Position numbers and translations under genes: made by a program. The notes under the pieces were generated by a model. It worked only from the letters and a program-made list of their open reading frames with translations. It made no database searches and had not been told where the DNA came from. From Porphyromonadaceae bacterium W3.11 (lineage in GTDB: Bacteria; Bacteroidota; Bacteroidia; Bacteroidales; Porphyromonadaceae), in contig JAUISX010000001.1 in NCBI GenBank assembly GCA_030434245.1, forward strand, positions 1-64,000: 64,000 nucleotides of DNA. The letters run 5' to 3'. Below are positions 18,544 through 28,415 of the stretch, piece after piece (within the stretch, counting starts at the first letter, position 1; each line of letters begins with the position of its first letter).

Positions 18544-19654
18544 TTATGATCCTGAAAATTCCATTAAATAGGCTTTAATGAAATCAGATATGTTTCCGTC
18601 CATGACACCTGTAACGTCAGATGTCTGATAATTAGTCCGATGATCTTTTACTCTTCTATCATCAAATACGTAGCTTCGTATCTGAGAACCCCATTCGATT
18701 TTCTTCTTAGAGCCTTCAATTTCGGCTTGTGCTTTTCTTCTCCGTTGAAGCTCTTTTTCGTACAATTGACTCTTCAGTAGTCGCATAGCATTCTCTCTAT
18801 TATCTAGCTGACTTCGAGTCTCAGTATTTTCGATAGTGATCTCTTCCGTTTCGCCTGTATCAGGGTCTGTGTAGTTATAACGTAAGCGTACTCCAGTCTC
18901 CACCTTATTGACATTTTGTCCTCCAGCACCTCCCGATCTGAAGGTATCCCAAGAAACATCGGCGGGATTAATCGCGATCTCTATGGAGTCGTCAATGAGG
19001 GGTACTACAAATACTGAGGCGAATGATGTCATTCGTTTCCCTTGAGCATTATATGGTGATACCCGCACTAGACGGTGAACCCCATTCTCACTTTTAAGAA
19101 AACCATAGGCGAGGTCGCCTTCCACCTGTAGGGTAGCTGTCTTTATACCAGCGTCATCACCATCTTGCCAGTTGGTAATAGTAACTTTGTAATTCTGTGA
19201 TTCACACCACCTCATGTACATACGGAATAGCATTGATGCCCAATCCTGACTTTCTGTACCACCTGCACCTGAGTTGATTTTAAGTACAGCTCCTAGGTGA
19301 TCCTCTTCTGCACGAAGCATATTCTTAAGCTCCAAATCCTCAATGGTTGCTATGGTCTTAGCATAGAGATCATCAATCTCTTCCTCTGTGACTAGGTCTT
19401 CCTTTATGTATTCAAATGCTAATTTGAGCTCTTCAGCGAAGTTATCAACCTCCTCAAAGCCATCAATCCACTTTTTGATACCTTGGACTACCTTCATCTG
19501 GAGTTGAGCCTTTTTGGGGTCATCCCAGAAATGTGGGTCCTGAGTTCTTAATTCTTCCTCTTGCAGCTGTATTTTCTTCTCATCGATGTCAAAGGTACCC
19601 CCTTAGCGCATCGCGGCGCTCCAATACATTCTGTAATTGGTCTGCTGTTATCAT
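18544..19654 (-). CDS. prfB: Peptide chain release factor 2 with programmed +1 frameshift
   Basis: The gene starts at the ATG at 19654 (MITADQLQNVLERRDALRGYL) and reaches an in-frame TGA at codon 22 (19591-19589). The site reads AGGGGG-TAC-CTT-TGA-C: an internal Shine-Dalgarno sequence and the slippery CTT-T used by bacterial prfB. Skipping one T continues as DIDEKKIQLQEEE to a stop at 18544, giving 369 residues. The catalytic GGQ is in GGAGGQNVNKVE, and the stop-recognition tripeptide region reads SPY (SPF in E. coli). RF2 reads UGA and UAA, and the frameshift gives autoregulation: low RF2 lets the ribosome slip. Confidence 0.95.
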
Positions 19655-20519
19655 AAGTTAAATAGTTATGATTTGGTTCTACATTCGTTCGTGAATCGTC
19701 ACGATTTATCACGCAAAGCTACTAAAAAAATGCTATATTTTTTGTAGTTATTTAGCTATTAAGTCTCTGTTTGGTTGCATATTTATCGATTGCCGTCTTA
19801 CTCTGGGTGTTTTTAGTGCTTGGCTTCCTCTTTACAATTATAGGATACAAAGTGATGTATTGAACTTTATAGATGCTCTTTTGATGTGTATTTTTTTATG
19901 TCTCTTAGATGTCAACTAAAAAGGCAGAATAGTTTTTTAGTGATAATAAATGTATATTCTAATTTTCCCAACCATTCGTACACTGTTTTGAAGATAAATT
20001 TCGGGATACTATCATGTACTAAGAATAAACCTATAATATGTTGATATAAAAGCTATAAGACGTATGGCAATCATTGAGATGAGATTTTTTTGAGGGAAGG
20101 CAAGAGCAGATAAGATTTTAGTTATAATAAACAGAAACGGTTCCTATGTGAAGAATATTTTTTTCATATGAGAAGAAAAAATGTTTCCTATGAGAAGAAT
20201 TTCATCTTCAATATAGGAGTGTCTTCTCTTGTTTTCTTCTGAAAAAAGTCTATCAATTCGTTGTTTAGAGATTAATGAATAAAGATCGTATGAAAGTTAG
20301 TTAAAACCCTTTGAAAAAAAATGGAGGTCATGTTTGTGTGTACTTAAATGATTATGGACCTATTAGGTGTCATAATAACGATGAATAATACTCTTTCTTC
20401 TGAGTTCTTCATCGTCATGAACCCATCTTTTTGGGCTTAGGGTGTCCAAAAGAAAAGATATAATTAGTATATTTGCAGGGAGTTGTAGCAATTTTACGGA
20501 TTGATAATAGTACGAATAT
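19655..20519. other. AT-rich intergenic region before the ftsX operon
   Basis: No coding sequence stands out in these 865 bp. Around 20140-20215 the motif TATG(A/T)GAAGAA occurs three times, twice in the form TTCCTATG-GAAGAAT. A -7 element, TATATTTG, at 20468-20475 is 45 bp before the ftsX start, but no TTTG is found at the right distance upstream. The region divides the divergent prfB and ftsX transcripts and presumably holds both promoters. Confidence 0.5.
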
Positions 20520-21404
20520 ATGTCAGAAAAAAAACGAAAGAAGGGATCACCTAACTTTATACACTCTAGGATTATTAGCATCATCAGTATTTCGATGGTA
20601 CTTTTTCTGCTTGGTGTAGTGACGATGACTGGGTTAGTGGGGAATGGATTGAAGGACTATGTCCGTGAAAGTGTTAACTTTACGATACTGTTATCTCCGG
20701 ATGCTGAGCCATCAGAGATATCCCTAATGGAGCGTCAGTTACGGAGTGAACCGTTTGTTAAAGATGTCACTTATTATTCTAAAGAGCAAGCCCTTGCCGA
20801 GCTTCAGAAAGAGTTAGGTGACAATCCAGAGGATTTTCTTGGATGGAATCCACTATCTCCTACTTTTGAAGTCCAGCTACATGCTGAATATGTATCTAAT
20901 AGGGATAGTATTAGTATTGTCGAAGATAAATTAGGAGGGTACTTATTGACTGAATCTCTTAGTTATAAAAATGATTTAGTGGATGAGCTCAATAAGAATA
21001 TCAAAACGATGACCTTAGTGATGATTGTGGTGGCAGCACTGCTCTTGCTTATCTCGATAGTGCTGATTAATAATACTATTAGACTACTTATTTACTCTAA
21101 GAGATTCTCTATTTATACGATGAAATTGGTCGGGGCTACGAGTAGTTTTGTTCGTCGTCCCTTTATTCGATACAATGTCTGGAGTGGAATAATTGCGGCC
21201 ATTATTGCTATTGGTCTATTGGGTTGGGCATGGTATTATATGGTGACTAACTATCCATTAATGCGTGCAGTACTGACCGATACAAATTCAGTAATCGTGG
21301 CAGTAGTAGTTCTGATTGCAGGTATTTTAATTTCATGGTTCTCTGCTGCTTCAGCGGTCACTAAATACTTACATATGGATGTGAATAAGCTATATCGAGC
21401 TTAA
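20520..21404 (+). CDS. ftsX: Cell-division ABC-type permease FtsX
   Basis: A 294-residue inner-membrane protein with the FtsX layout: a short basic cytoplasmic N-terminus, TM1 (about 20-42), a periplasmic domain (about 45-165) and three C-terminal helices (about 168-190, 220-240, 262-282). The loop KRFSIYTMKLVGATSSFVRRPF is typical of FtsX. Together with the ATPase FtsE it controls peptidoglycan hydrolases at the septum; ftsE is not next to it here. It is the first gene of a run of nine closely spaced plus-strand genes ending with the TPR protein at 27905. Confidence 0.88.
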   Translation: MSEKKRKKGSPNFIHSRIISIISISMVLFLLGVVTMTGLVGNGLKDYVRESVNFTILLSPDAEPSEISLMERQLRSEPFVKDVTYYSKEQALAELQKELGDNPEDFLGWNPLSPTFEVQLHAEYVSNRDSISIVEDKLGGYLLTESLSYKNDLVDELNKNIKTMTLVMIVVAALLLLISIVLINNTIRLLIYSKRFSIYTMKLVGATSSFVRRPFIRYNVWSGIIAAIIAIGLLGWAWYYMVTNYPLMRAVLTDTNSVIVAVVVLIAGILISWFSAASAVTKYLHMDVNKLYRA

Positions 21405-21430
21405 TTTACTATAGATACAGATTTGATTTT

Positions 21431-21694
21431 ATGAAAGATAACAACAAAGGAGTGGTCCATAAAACCTATGGCTTTACCCTGAAGAATTTGATTATTTTGC
21501 TACTGTCTTTAGTCGTAATTGTAATAGGGTATATACTAATGGGAGGTGGAAAATCCGAAGATGGTGTTAGCTTCAATCCTGAGGTATTCAACACTATGCG
21601 GACGAGTGTAGCACCGATAATACTGACGATTGGATATTTAGGCGTATTGGTGGCTGTGATTTGGAAGGATAAATCAAATAAAAGTGATAATTAA
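21431..21694 (+). CDS. DUF3098 small membrane protein
   Basis: An 87-residue protein with two transmembrane helices (about 17-37 and 60-80) around a short loop with GGGKSEDGVSFNPEVFN. The size, the loop and the position between ftsX and uppP match the Bacteroidota family DUF3098. Its function is unknown; the fixed neighbourhood suggests a role in envelope growth or division. It lies 26 bp after ftsX and 9 bp before uppP. Confidence 0.85.
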   Translation: MKDNNKGVVHKTYGFTLKNLIILLLSLVVIVIGYILMGGGKSEDGVSFNPEVFNTMRTSVAPIILTIGYLGVLVAVIWKDKSNKSDN

Positions 21695-21703
21695 GAAGCA
21701 AGG

Positions 21704-22558
21704 ATGACCGTTTTCGAAGCAATCATATTAGCTATTGTAGAGGGATTAACAGAGTTTTTACCAGTCTCTAGTACTGGTCACATGGTAATTACCCAGGCGT
21801 TAATGGGAATTGAAAGCACAGAGTATGTGAAAGCCTTTACCGTGATGATACAGTTTGGGGCTATCCTTTCAGTAGTGGTTCTCTATCTTAAGCGTTTTTT
21901 TCGTTTTGAGCTACCTAGTGATATGTGGCATGGGAATCATTCTAAGATAAGGCGATTTTTGAGCCGATTCCGTTTTTACTTTCAGTTACTAGTCGGGCTT
22001 ATCCCAGCTGTCGTCTTGGGACTCTTATTTAGTGATTGGGTGGATGAGGCACTAGGCTCTACGTGGATTATAGCTGTTAACCTAGTTGTAGGTGGGGTGA
22101 TTATGCTTTTTATTGATAAGCTGATTAAGAATAATATGAGCGGTATTGTGACTTACAACAATGCTTTTGTTATTGGACTTTTTCAAACTATTGCAATGTT
22201 TTTGCCTGGCATGTCACGCTCCATGTGTACTATAGTTGGAGGGATGGCCGTGGGCCTGAAACGAAAGGTTGCGGCTGAATTCAGCTTCTTTCTTGCGGTG
22301 CCTACGATGTTAGGGGCTTCAGTATATCAACTATTGAAGTTTTGGAAAAATGGTAATCTCAGTATATTGAGTGATAATATAGAGACGCTAATCATAGGAA
22401 ATGTGGTCTCATTTATAGTGGCAATGATAGCGATAAAGTATTTTATCAAGTATTTGCAGAAGCATGGTTTCTTTGCTTTCGGAATTTATCGTATCATTGT
22501 CGGTGGTGCCATCATTTTGATGATTCTATTAGGGATGGACTTAGCGATCTTTCAGTAA
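21704..22558 (+). CDS. uppP: Undecaprenyl-diphosphatase UppP/BacA
   Basis: A 284-residue integral membrane enzyme that dephosphorylates undecaprenyl diphosphate, recycling the lipid carrier for peptidoglycan and other envelope sugars. The first signature, EGLTEFLPVSSTGHM, holds Glu13, Glu17 and His26. The second, PGMSRSMCTIVGG, supplies the catalytic Arg. About eight hydrophobic segments are present and length is normal. Overexpression of this family is known to raise bacitracin tolerance. It sits between DUF3098 (9 bp) and truB (6 bp) in the same operon. Confidence 0.94.
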   Translation: MTVFEAIILAIVEGLTEFLPVSSTGHMVITQALMGIESTEYVKAFTVMIQFGAILSVVVLYLKRFFRFELPSDMWHGNHSKIRRFLSRFRFYFQLLVGLIPAVVLGLLFSDWVDEALGSTWIIAVNLVVGGVIMLFIDKLIKNNMSGIVTYNNAFVIGLFQTIAMFLPGMSRSMCTIVGGMAVGLKRKVAAEFSFFLAVPTMLGASVYQLLKFWKNGNLSILSDNIETLIIGNVVSFIVAMIAIKYFIKYLQKHGFFAFGIYRIIVGGAIILMILLGMDLAIFQ

Positions 22559-22564
22559 GGAGTA

Positions 22565-23308
22565 ATGACAGACGATATAAAGAGTAAGAGACTTCTAGTA
22601 CCGCCACCTAACCCCTTTAGTGAGGGAATGTTTGTGGTCATTGATAAACCTTATGGACGTACTAGTTTTGATGTAGTATATAAGTTTCGTAATCAGCTTA
22701 GTCGTGCCTTGAACGTCAAACGTATGAAGGTAGGACATGCGGGGACACTTGACCCATTGGCTACTGGTGTTGTAGTCTTATGTACTGGTAAATACACTAA
22801 GAAAATAGAGGAAGTCCAGAAGCAACAAAAGGTCTATTATGCGACCTTGAAACTGGGAGAGACCACACCTTCATATGACTTAGAGAAGGAGGTGGACGCC
22901 ACATATCCTACGAGTCATATTACAGAGGATAGCGTACGAGATGTACTAGCAACATTTGTGGGTGAGATATCACAGGTGCCACCTGTCTTTTCCGCTGTGA
23001 AAGTAGATGGTAAAAGAGCCTATAGTATGGCTCGAAAAGGAGAGGAGGTGACCTTGGCACCCAAGACTATACAGATATATGACATAGAGCTAATTAAGTA
23101 CAAAATGCCATATGTTGATATCAAAGTAACTTGTGGAAAAGGTACATACATTCGTGCTCTTGCAAGGGATATCGGTGAAGCTCTAGAGAGTGGAGCACAC
23201 CTCACCCAGCTAAGACGTACACGGGTAGGGGACTTTGATGTAAATGAAGCCATTCAAGTAGAGCAAATTCAGGATTACATCAGAGAAAAATTAGAAGAAT
23301 ACAATTAA
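22565..23308 (+). CDS. truB: tRNA pseudouridine-55 synthase TruB
   Basis: A 247-residue enzyme that isomerises U55 in the T-loop of tRNAs. The catalytic motif GHAGTLDPLATGV places the nucleophile at Asp63. KVDGKRAYSMARKGE and CGKGTYIRALARDIG are further family signatures. The C-terminal PUA region seen in E. coli is short here, as is common in Bacteroidota. The ATG follows the uppP stop by 6 bp, so translation is probably coupled. Confidence 0.95.
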   Translation: MTDDIKSKRLLVPPPNPFSEGMFVVIDKPYGRTSFDVVYKFRNQLSRALNVKRMKVGHAGTLDPLATGVVVLCTGKYTKKIEEVQKQQKVYYATLKLGETTPSYDLEKEVDATYPTSHITEDSVRDVLATFVGEISQVPPVFSAVKVDGKRAYSMARKGEEVTLAPKTIQIYDIELIKYKMPYVDIKVTCGKGTYIRALARDIGEALESGAHLTQLRRTRVGDFDVNEAIQVEQIQDYIREKLEEYN

Positions 23309-23332
23309 TTATATAGATATATAGAAGGATAA

Positions 23333-24382
23333 ATGAAGCTTTCACAATTTAATTACAAACTACCAAAGGAGCAGATTGCACTACATCCATCATACCATAG
23401 GGATGAGAGCAAGATGTTGGTTCTTAATAAAAAGACGGGGGAGATTACTCATAAGCTGTTCAAGGATCTAACGGAGTATTTCGGAAAGGATGATGTCTTT
23501 ATCCTAAATAACACCAGAGTATTCCCCGCTAAGCTATTAGGAAACAAGGAGAAAACCAATGCGATGATAGAGGTCTTTCTGTTACGTGAGTTGAAAAAAG
23601 AGTCATTACTCTGGGATGTATTGGTGGATCCAGCTCGTAAGATTAGGATTGGCAATAAGCTTTTCTTTGGAGAGGATGATTCTTTGGTAGCTGAAGTTAT
23701 TGATAATACTACCTCAAGAGGGCGTACCCTAAAGTTTATGTTCGATGGTACGCACGAAGAGTTTAAGGAAGCACTTTTTGCTCTTGGGGAGACTCCACTT
23801 CCTGACTATATTGAACGTCCAGTAGTCCCTGAGGATGAAGAACGATACCAAACAATATATGCGACTGAAGAGGGTGCTGTAGTAGGCCCATCTGCTGGTT
23901 TTCACTTTAGTAGAGAGCTATTTAAGCGACTCGAGTTGCAGGATTGTCGTTTTGCATATCTAACCCTACATGCAAGCAGGGTTATGTACTCTGAGATTGA
24001 TGTCGATGACTTATCTAAGTTTAAGATGGGGTCAGAGCGAATGATAGTGAATGAGGATTGCTGTGATCTAGTGAATAATGCGATTCGAAGCTCTAAAAGA
24101 GTATGTGCTGTTGGTACCACTTCCATGAAAGCTGTCGAAACATGTGTGAGCACAGACGGCTTTATCAAGCCTTATGATGGCTGGACTGGAAAGTTTATAT
24201 TCCCTGAGTATCATTTTGAGGTGGCAGATTCTATGATTACAGGTTTCCATATGCCATATTCATCGTTACTGATGATGGTGGCTGCTTTTGGAGGTTACGA
24301 CAATGTAATGAATGCTTATAAGGTGGCCATTGAAGAAGGGTATCGCTTTGGTGCCTATGGAGATGCAATGCTCATCATCTGA
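23333..24382 (+). CDS. queA: tRNA preQ1(34) S-adenosylmethionine ribosyltransferase-isomerase QueA
   Basis: A 349-residue enzyme that moves the ribosyl part of SAM to preQ1 in tRNA, giving epoxyqueuosine. Family motifs are [14 protein letters not shown] near the start, [24 protein letters not shown], and [12 protein letters not shown] toward the end, with the closing [12 protein letters not shown]. It is full length. It lies 24 bp after truB and 13 bp before folK, joining two tRNA-modification genes in one operon. No other queuosine genes are in the window. Confidence 0.95.
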   Translation: MKLSQFNYKLPKEQIALHPSYHRDESKMLVLNKKTGEITHKLFKDLTEYFGKDDVFILNNTRVFPAKLLGNKEKTNAMIEVFLLRELKKESLLWDVLVDPARKIRIGNKLFFGEDDSLVAEVIDNTTSRGRTLKFMFDGTHEEFKEALFALGETPLPDYIERPVVPEDEERYQTIYATEEGAVVGPSAGFHFSRELFKRLELQDCRFAYLTLHASRVMYSEIDVDDLSKFKMGSERMIVNEDCCDLVNNAIRSSKRVCAVGTTSMKAVETCVSTDGFIKPYDGWTGKFIFPEYHFEVADSMITGFHMPYSSLLMMVAAFGGYDNVMNAYKVAIEEGYRFGAYGDAMLII

Positions 24383-24395
24383 TTAATAAAAAGAA

Positions 24396-24863
24396 GTGAC
24401 TACAGTATATTTAGCACTAGGTGCAAATCTGGGGGATAGACGCCAGCAGTTGGAAAAGGCTCGCCAACTAATTAATGAGAGAGTAGGGCAGATAGAGCGA
24501 TGCTCTGAGGAGTATGAAACAGAGCCTGTGGGCTTTGTTTCAGAACACCCATTTATTAATCAAGCGATTAAAGTGGTAACAGATTTAGAGCCATTTGAGT
24601 TATTGAGGGTGACTCAGGAAATAGAGTTGGATCTAGGAAGAGATAGAAAAAGTGAGAATGGACAGCACTTTGACCGAACTTGTGATATAGATATCATTTT
24701 GTACGGAGATCTTATTCTTGATAATGAGAAATTACAAATTCCTCATCCTCACTTTAGGGAGCGGCGTTTTGTATTACGTCCGATGCTCGATATAGCTGCT
24801 AACGTTATCGATCCTGTCACTCATAAGAGCATCATGGAGCTAGAGGGAAAGCAAAATGGGTAG
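24396..24863 (+). CDS. folK: 2-amino-4-hydroxy-6-hydroxymethyldihydropteridine pyrophosphokinase FolK
   Basis: A 155-residue folate-pathway enzyme that transfers diphosphate from ATP to 6-hydroxymethyl-dihydropterin. Motifs: LALGANLGDR at the start, ETEPVGF, the metal-binding CDIDIILYGD, and IPHPHFRERRFVLRPM. Translation starts at a GTG at 24396; no ATG fits the conserved N-terminus. The stop overlaps ruvX by 8 nt. folP and folB are not nearby, so only this step is encoded here. Confidence 0.94.
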   Translation: MTTVYLALGANLGDRRQQLEKARQLINERVGQIERCSEEYETEPVGFVSEHPFINQAIKVVTDLEPFELLRVTQEIELDLGRDRKSENGQHFDRTCDIDIILYGDLILDNEKLQIPHPHFRERRFVLRPMLDIAANVIDPVTHKSIMELEGKQNG

Positions 24864-25287
24864 GATTTTAGGTCTTGACATAGGTCGAAAAAGGTGTGGT
24901 ATAGCTGTGACTGATCCATTGAGGATCATTCCTGGTGGCTTAGGTTATCAGCCTACACATCTTTTACCCGACTGGGTCAAGGATTATTGTGCCAAAGAGC
25001 CAGTTGATATGATCGTCATAGGACTACCGAAGCAGGCCAATAATACGGAGTCCGAGAGTATGCAGTACATTAGACCCGTGGTGAATAGGTTGAAGAAATT
25101 ATTACCAGATATGGAGATTATCCCTTACGATGAGCGATATACCTCCGTATTGGCTCATAGAGCAGTTATAGAGGGGGGGATTAAGAAGATGGCTAGAAGG
25201 GAAAAAGGACTAATTGATGAGGTCAGTGCTGTAATCATTCTTCAGGATTTTATGGAAAGTAAAGTGTATAAAGATAGCTACAAATAG
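24856..25287 (+). CDS. ruvX: Holliday-junction resolvase-like RuvX/YqgF
   Basis: A 143-residue RNase H-fold protein. GRILGLDIGRKRCGIAVTDP carries the first catalytic Asp, IVIGLPKQ and YDERYTS the middle motifs, and KGLIDEVSAVIILQDF the last acidic residues. The family acts in pre-16S rRNA 5' processing and was first proposed as an alternative Holliday-junction resolvase. It overlaps folK by 8 nt and is 2 bp from def, so it is translationally coupled on both sides. Confidence 0.92.
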   Translation: MGRILGLDIGRKRCGIAVTDPLRIIPGGLGYQPTHLLPDWVKDYCAKEPVDMIVIGLPKQANNTESESMQYIRPVVNRLKKLLPDMEIIPYDERYTSVLAHRAVIEGGIKKMARREKGLIDEVSAVIILQDFMESKVYKDSYK

Positions 25288-25289
25288 AT

Positions 25290-25841
25290 ATGACATTACC
25301 GATATACATATATGGAACAGATGTTCTAAGAGAGGAGACAAAAGAGATAGAAGCTGATTATCCAGGTCTTGAGAAGCTTATTGCAAATATGTTTGAGACC
25401 ATGTACCAGTCGGATGGAGTAGGTTTGGCTGCTCCCCAAGTGGGAAAGTCCATTCGTTTATTTGTCATTGATGCCTCTCCAGTTGCAGAAGACTTTGAGG
25501 ATAGTAAGGACTTTAAGAGGGTTGTGATTAACCCAGAGATTATCTCTAGTAGTGAAGAGGTTGTGAGTATGTGGGAGGGATGCTTGAGTTTACCTGGTCT
25601 TTCTGAAAAGGTGGAGCGACCAGCCTCTGTCACGGTTAAGTACTTGAATGAACGTTTCGAACTAGTAGAGGAGACATTGCATAACTTCAATGCTCGGGTG
25701 TTCCAACATGAATATGACCATCTGGAGGAAACTTTATTTACTGATAAAATTAGCCCAATGCGTAAGCAAATGGTTAAGAAAAAACTTCAGAAAATGAGTC
25801 GTGGCAATGTGTCGGCGAGCTATAAGATGGTAACAAAGTAG
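25290..25841 (+). CDS. def: Peptide deformylase
   Basis: A 183-residue metalloenzyme that removes the N-formyl group from nascent proteins. All three motifs are present: GVGLAAPQVG, EGCLSLPG with the metal-binding Cys, and QHEYDHLEE with the two metal His and the catalytic Glu. Its size fits the bacterial type I group with a short C-terminal helix. The ruvX-def spacing is 2 bp. It is followed 12 bp later by the TPR lipid/secretory-type protein. Confidence 0.95.
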   Translation: MTLPIYIYGTDVLREETKEIEADYPGLEKLIANMFETMYQSDGVGLAAPQVGKSIRLFVIDASPVAEDFEDSKDFKRVVINPEIISSSEEVVSMWEGCLSLPGLSEKVERPASVTVKYLNERFELVEETLHNFNARVFQHEYDHLEETLFTDKISPMRKQMVKKKLQKMSRGNVSASYKMVTK

Positions 25842-25853
25842 AATATAATTGTC

Positions 25854-27905
25854 ATGAAAAAGGCTTGGAGTATCTGGATATTATACATTCTATTACTGGG
25901 CGGATTAGCAACTCCACTCAAAGCACAGATTGATACTGATAGAGTGATATCAATCGGTTTGAATGCCATATACTTCAAGGATTACGTATTAGCCATTCAG
26001 TATTTTAACTCAGCGATTCAGAATGATTCGAATAGAGCTGAGCCCTATTACTATAGGGGCTTGGCAAAATTTAGTTTGGATGACTATTTGGGAGCAGAGA
26101 TTGACTCAGACGCATGTATTGAGAGAAATCCATATATTGGTGAAGCCTATTATCTGAGAGCAATCTCTAGGCACTCCTTGGGTAAGGATTCATTAGCTAT
26201 TGAGGATTATAAGGTAGTGCTTAATAGTAATCCAGATCATAAGGGGGCACTCCATAACTCCGCTCTACTGAATGTTGCTATGAATGATACGATATCAGCA
26301 AGGAAAGCCCTGGATCATCTTCAACGTTTTTTCCCATCTTATGCTCCTGGATATATGATTGATGGGGGACTTCATCTTGAACAAAATGATACCATCACAG
26401 CGATCAATTTATTCGAAAAAGCGATAGAAATCTCTCCAGATCTGACTGGTGCTTACATCGCTATGGCAGGAATCGCGTATGATCAGTCTAAATATCAGAA
26501 AGCGGAGCAATACATGGATGAAGCCATTCACTATGATAATAAAGTGCCAGAGCTATTCATCAATCGTGGATTGATTAGATATCAAAGGAAGAATATTAGA
26601 GGTGCTATGACTGACTATTCTAAGGCAGTAGATTTAGCCCCCAATAACTCATTAGCCTTATATAATAGGGCACTATTACGCACACAGGTAGGGGAGAGAA
26701 ATGCAGCACAGGAGGACTTCAATAGGGTGCTTCAGCTGGATCCCGAAAATTATTTTGCACTATTCAATAGAGCTATTATTTCTAATGAAATAGGTGATTA
26801 TCGTTTGGCTATTTCAGACCTCAATAAGATTATTGAGAGGTACCCAACCTTTGTACCAGCTTATGTTCAAAGAGCCGAAGCAAAAGAGAAGATGGGATTA
26901 GCCCATGACTCAAAACAAGATTTATATCAGGCCTCTAAACTCATGTACGACTCCAACACTCTTAGCAAAGCTGCTGACTTGCAGGCCAAAGCCGACAAAG
27001 AGGCGTCTGAGATGAACGATGTTCGAGATGATCGTGACAAGAATATCAAAAAGTTCAAGATGTTGGTCTATAATAGTCAGCAGAAAGGATATAATGACTT
27101 ATATAAGGAGGACGGCATCAGAGGTCGTGTTCAGGATAGAGATGTAGCTATATCTCCTGAACCTATGTATCAGCTCTCTTACTATGTGGTCGTTGGTGAG
27201 CAGATTAGGAGCGAAGCCGTTAGTAAGTATGCCAGTAAGTTGGAGTTACCAGAGAGCGAATATGCTATTCAGGTGGTAAGACATGTTCCTCAATTAAGTC
27301 AGGATATGGTAGACATGCATTTACAGCGGGTCCAAGAATTCAACCCTAATGAATTGATGAGTGCTGATAAACTATTAAAGTACGCTATGGATCAGGTAAC
27401 GCTTAGAGATCACGAGATGGCTATAGCGACATTCTCATTAATTTTAGACTCCATGCCAGATGATCCAGCCTCTCTATTTCAGAGAGCGGTGTCAAGGTAT
27501 CTGGCTTACGAAGCAACTCTGAAGGAAGTTGATTTTGAGAATAAACAAAAGAGCAATACCCCTGATCTCGTACAAGATCCTAACCACTCAAAAGAGTATT
27601 TGCTAAAAAAAGCAAAAGCTCAAGACTCGATTAAAGACTTAGAGACCGTACTTAAGCTAGTTCCAGATTATGCTCCAGCACTATACAATATAGGATATAT
27701 TTATGCATCTCTAGGACAGTATATAGAAGCAATTGAGTACTATGATCGAGCTATATCTGTTGAGCCCAAGATGGGAGCTGCATATTACAATCGAGGACTT
27801 GCACATTACTCTATTGGTGAGAAGAATAAAGGAGATTCCGATCTAAGTGCCGCAGGTAACTTAGGATTCTACAAAGCCTATTCTATCATCCGTAGAATGA
27901 AATAA
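25854..27905 (+). CDS. Secreted tetratricopeptide-repeat protein
   Basis: A 683-residue protein with a signal peptide (MKKAWSIWILYILLLGGLA, likely cut after KAQ near residue 25). At least eight TPR units follow, for example AEPYYYRGLAKFSLDDYLGA, APGYMIDGGLHLEQND and GAAYYNRGLAHYSIGEK. A charged, non-TPR middle part lies at about 380-500, and a second TPR block at about 520-670. Such proteins are common in Bacteroidota envelopes as scaffolds; no specific partner can be read from the sequence. It closes the operon, with a bidirectional terminator 170 bp downstream. Confidence 0.85.
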   Translation: MKKAWSIWILYILLLGGLATPLKAQIDTDRVISIGLNAIYFKDYVLAIQYFNSAIQNDSNRAEPYYYRGLAKFSLDDYLGAEIDSDACIERNPYIGEAYYLRAISRHSLGKDSLAIEDYKVVLNSNPDHKGALHNSALLNVAMNDTISARKALDHLQRFFPSYAPGYMIDGGLHLEQNDTITAINLFEKAIEISPDLTGAYIAMAGIAYDQSKYQKAEQYMDEAIHYDNKVPELFINRGLIRYQRKNIRGAMTDYSKAVDLAPNNSLALYNRALLRTQVGERNAAQEDFNRVLQLDPENYFALFNRAIISNEIGDYRLAISDLNKIIERYPTFVPAYVQRAEAKEKMGLAHDSKQDLYQASKLMYDSNTLSKAADLQAKADKEASEMNDVRDDRDKNIKKFKMLVYNSQQKGYNDLYKEDGIRGRVQDRDVAISPEPMYQLSYYVVVGEQIRSEAVSKYASKLELPESEYAIQVVRHVPQLSQDMVDMHLQRVQEFNPNELMSADKLLKYAMDQVTLRDHEMAIATFSLILDSMPDDPASLFQRAVSRYLAYEATLKEVDFENKQKSNTPDLVQDPNHSKEYLLKKAKAQDSIKDLETVLKLVPDYAPALYNIGYIYASLGQYIEAIEYYDRAISVEPKMGAAYYNRGLAHYSIGEKNKGDSDLSAAGNLGFYKAYSIIRRMK

Positions 27906-28071
27906 AGCGGTTAAGCCTCTATAAAAGTCGGTAAGTCTCAATGGTATTTGTTTACCTTTTATCTTGAAATTCATACAAGATGGCATTTCTTGGATGATAC
28001 ACTTTGAGGTATCTTATCCCCAGAATAGGGTATCCTTCTGTCCTCAACTTTTATCAAACGAACTATAATAA

Positions 28072-28107
28072 AAAAGAGCTCTATGGAAATTTCCACAGAG
28101 CTCTTTT
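28072..28107. terminator. Bidirectional terminator between TPR gene and ferredoxin
   Basis: AAAGAGCTCTATGGAAA pairs with TTTCCACAGAGCTCTTT with a single A/C mismatch, forming a long stem with an A-run on one side and a T-run on the other. It lies between converging transcripts: the TPR gene (plus) and the ferredoxin gene (minus). It can serve both. Confidence 0.8.
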
Positions 28108-28129
28108 AAGCTTGTATGTTGTAATTAAA

Positions 28130-28297
28130 TTACTGAGCTACAATAGCGCCGGTTGGGCAAGCTTCTGCACATGCACCACAGTCGATGCAAACATCAGCGT
28201 CAATTACATAGATATCGCCTTCAGAGATTGCGTCAACTGGGCATTCTGGTTGGCAAGTGCCACAAGCGATACAAGAGTCTTCAATAAAGTGTGCCAT
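28130..28297 (-). CDS. 2[4Fe-4S] ferredoxin
   Basis: A 55-residue bacterial-type ferredoxin. It has two CxxCxxCxxxCP clusters: Cys9/12/15/19 in [12 protein letters not shown] and Cys37/40/43/47 in [12 protein letters not shown]. It carries low-potential electrons in anaerobic metabolism, for example for pyruvate:ferredoxin oxidoreductase. The start [12 protein letters not shown] is typical. It stands alone on the minus strand, with a terminator 23 bp past its stop, and is one of the shortest genes in the window. Confidence 0.96.
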   Translation of the reverse strand: MAHFIEDSCIACGTCQPECPVDAISEGDIYVIDADVCIDCGACAEACPTGAIVAQ

Positions 28298-28415
28298 AAC
28301 GTTTAATTCAAATTATTTAGTGTATAAATTAATTATTACTTTTAGTTTCCACTGCAAATATACACTTTTATTTGAAAATAATACCTACTTATAGGTATCT
28401 ATTATGGCTAATCCT

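Noticed and set aside
28004-28306. 100-residue plus-strand frame
   Set aside because: It is the antisense shadow of the 55-residue ferredoxin gene on the minus strand.
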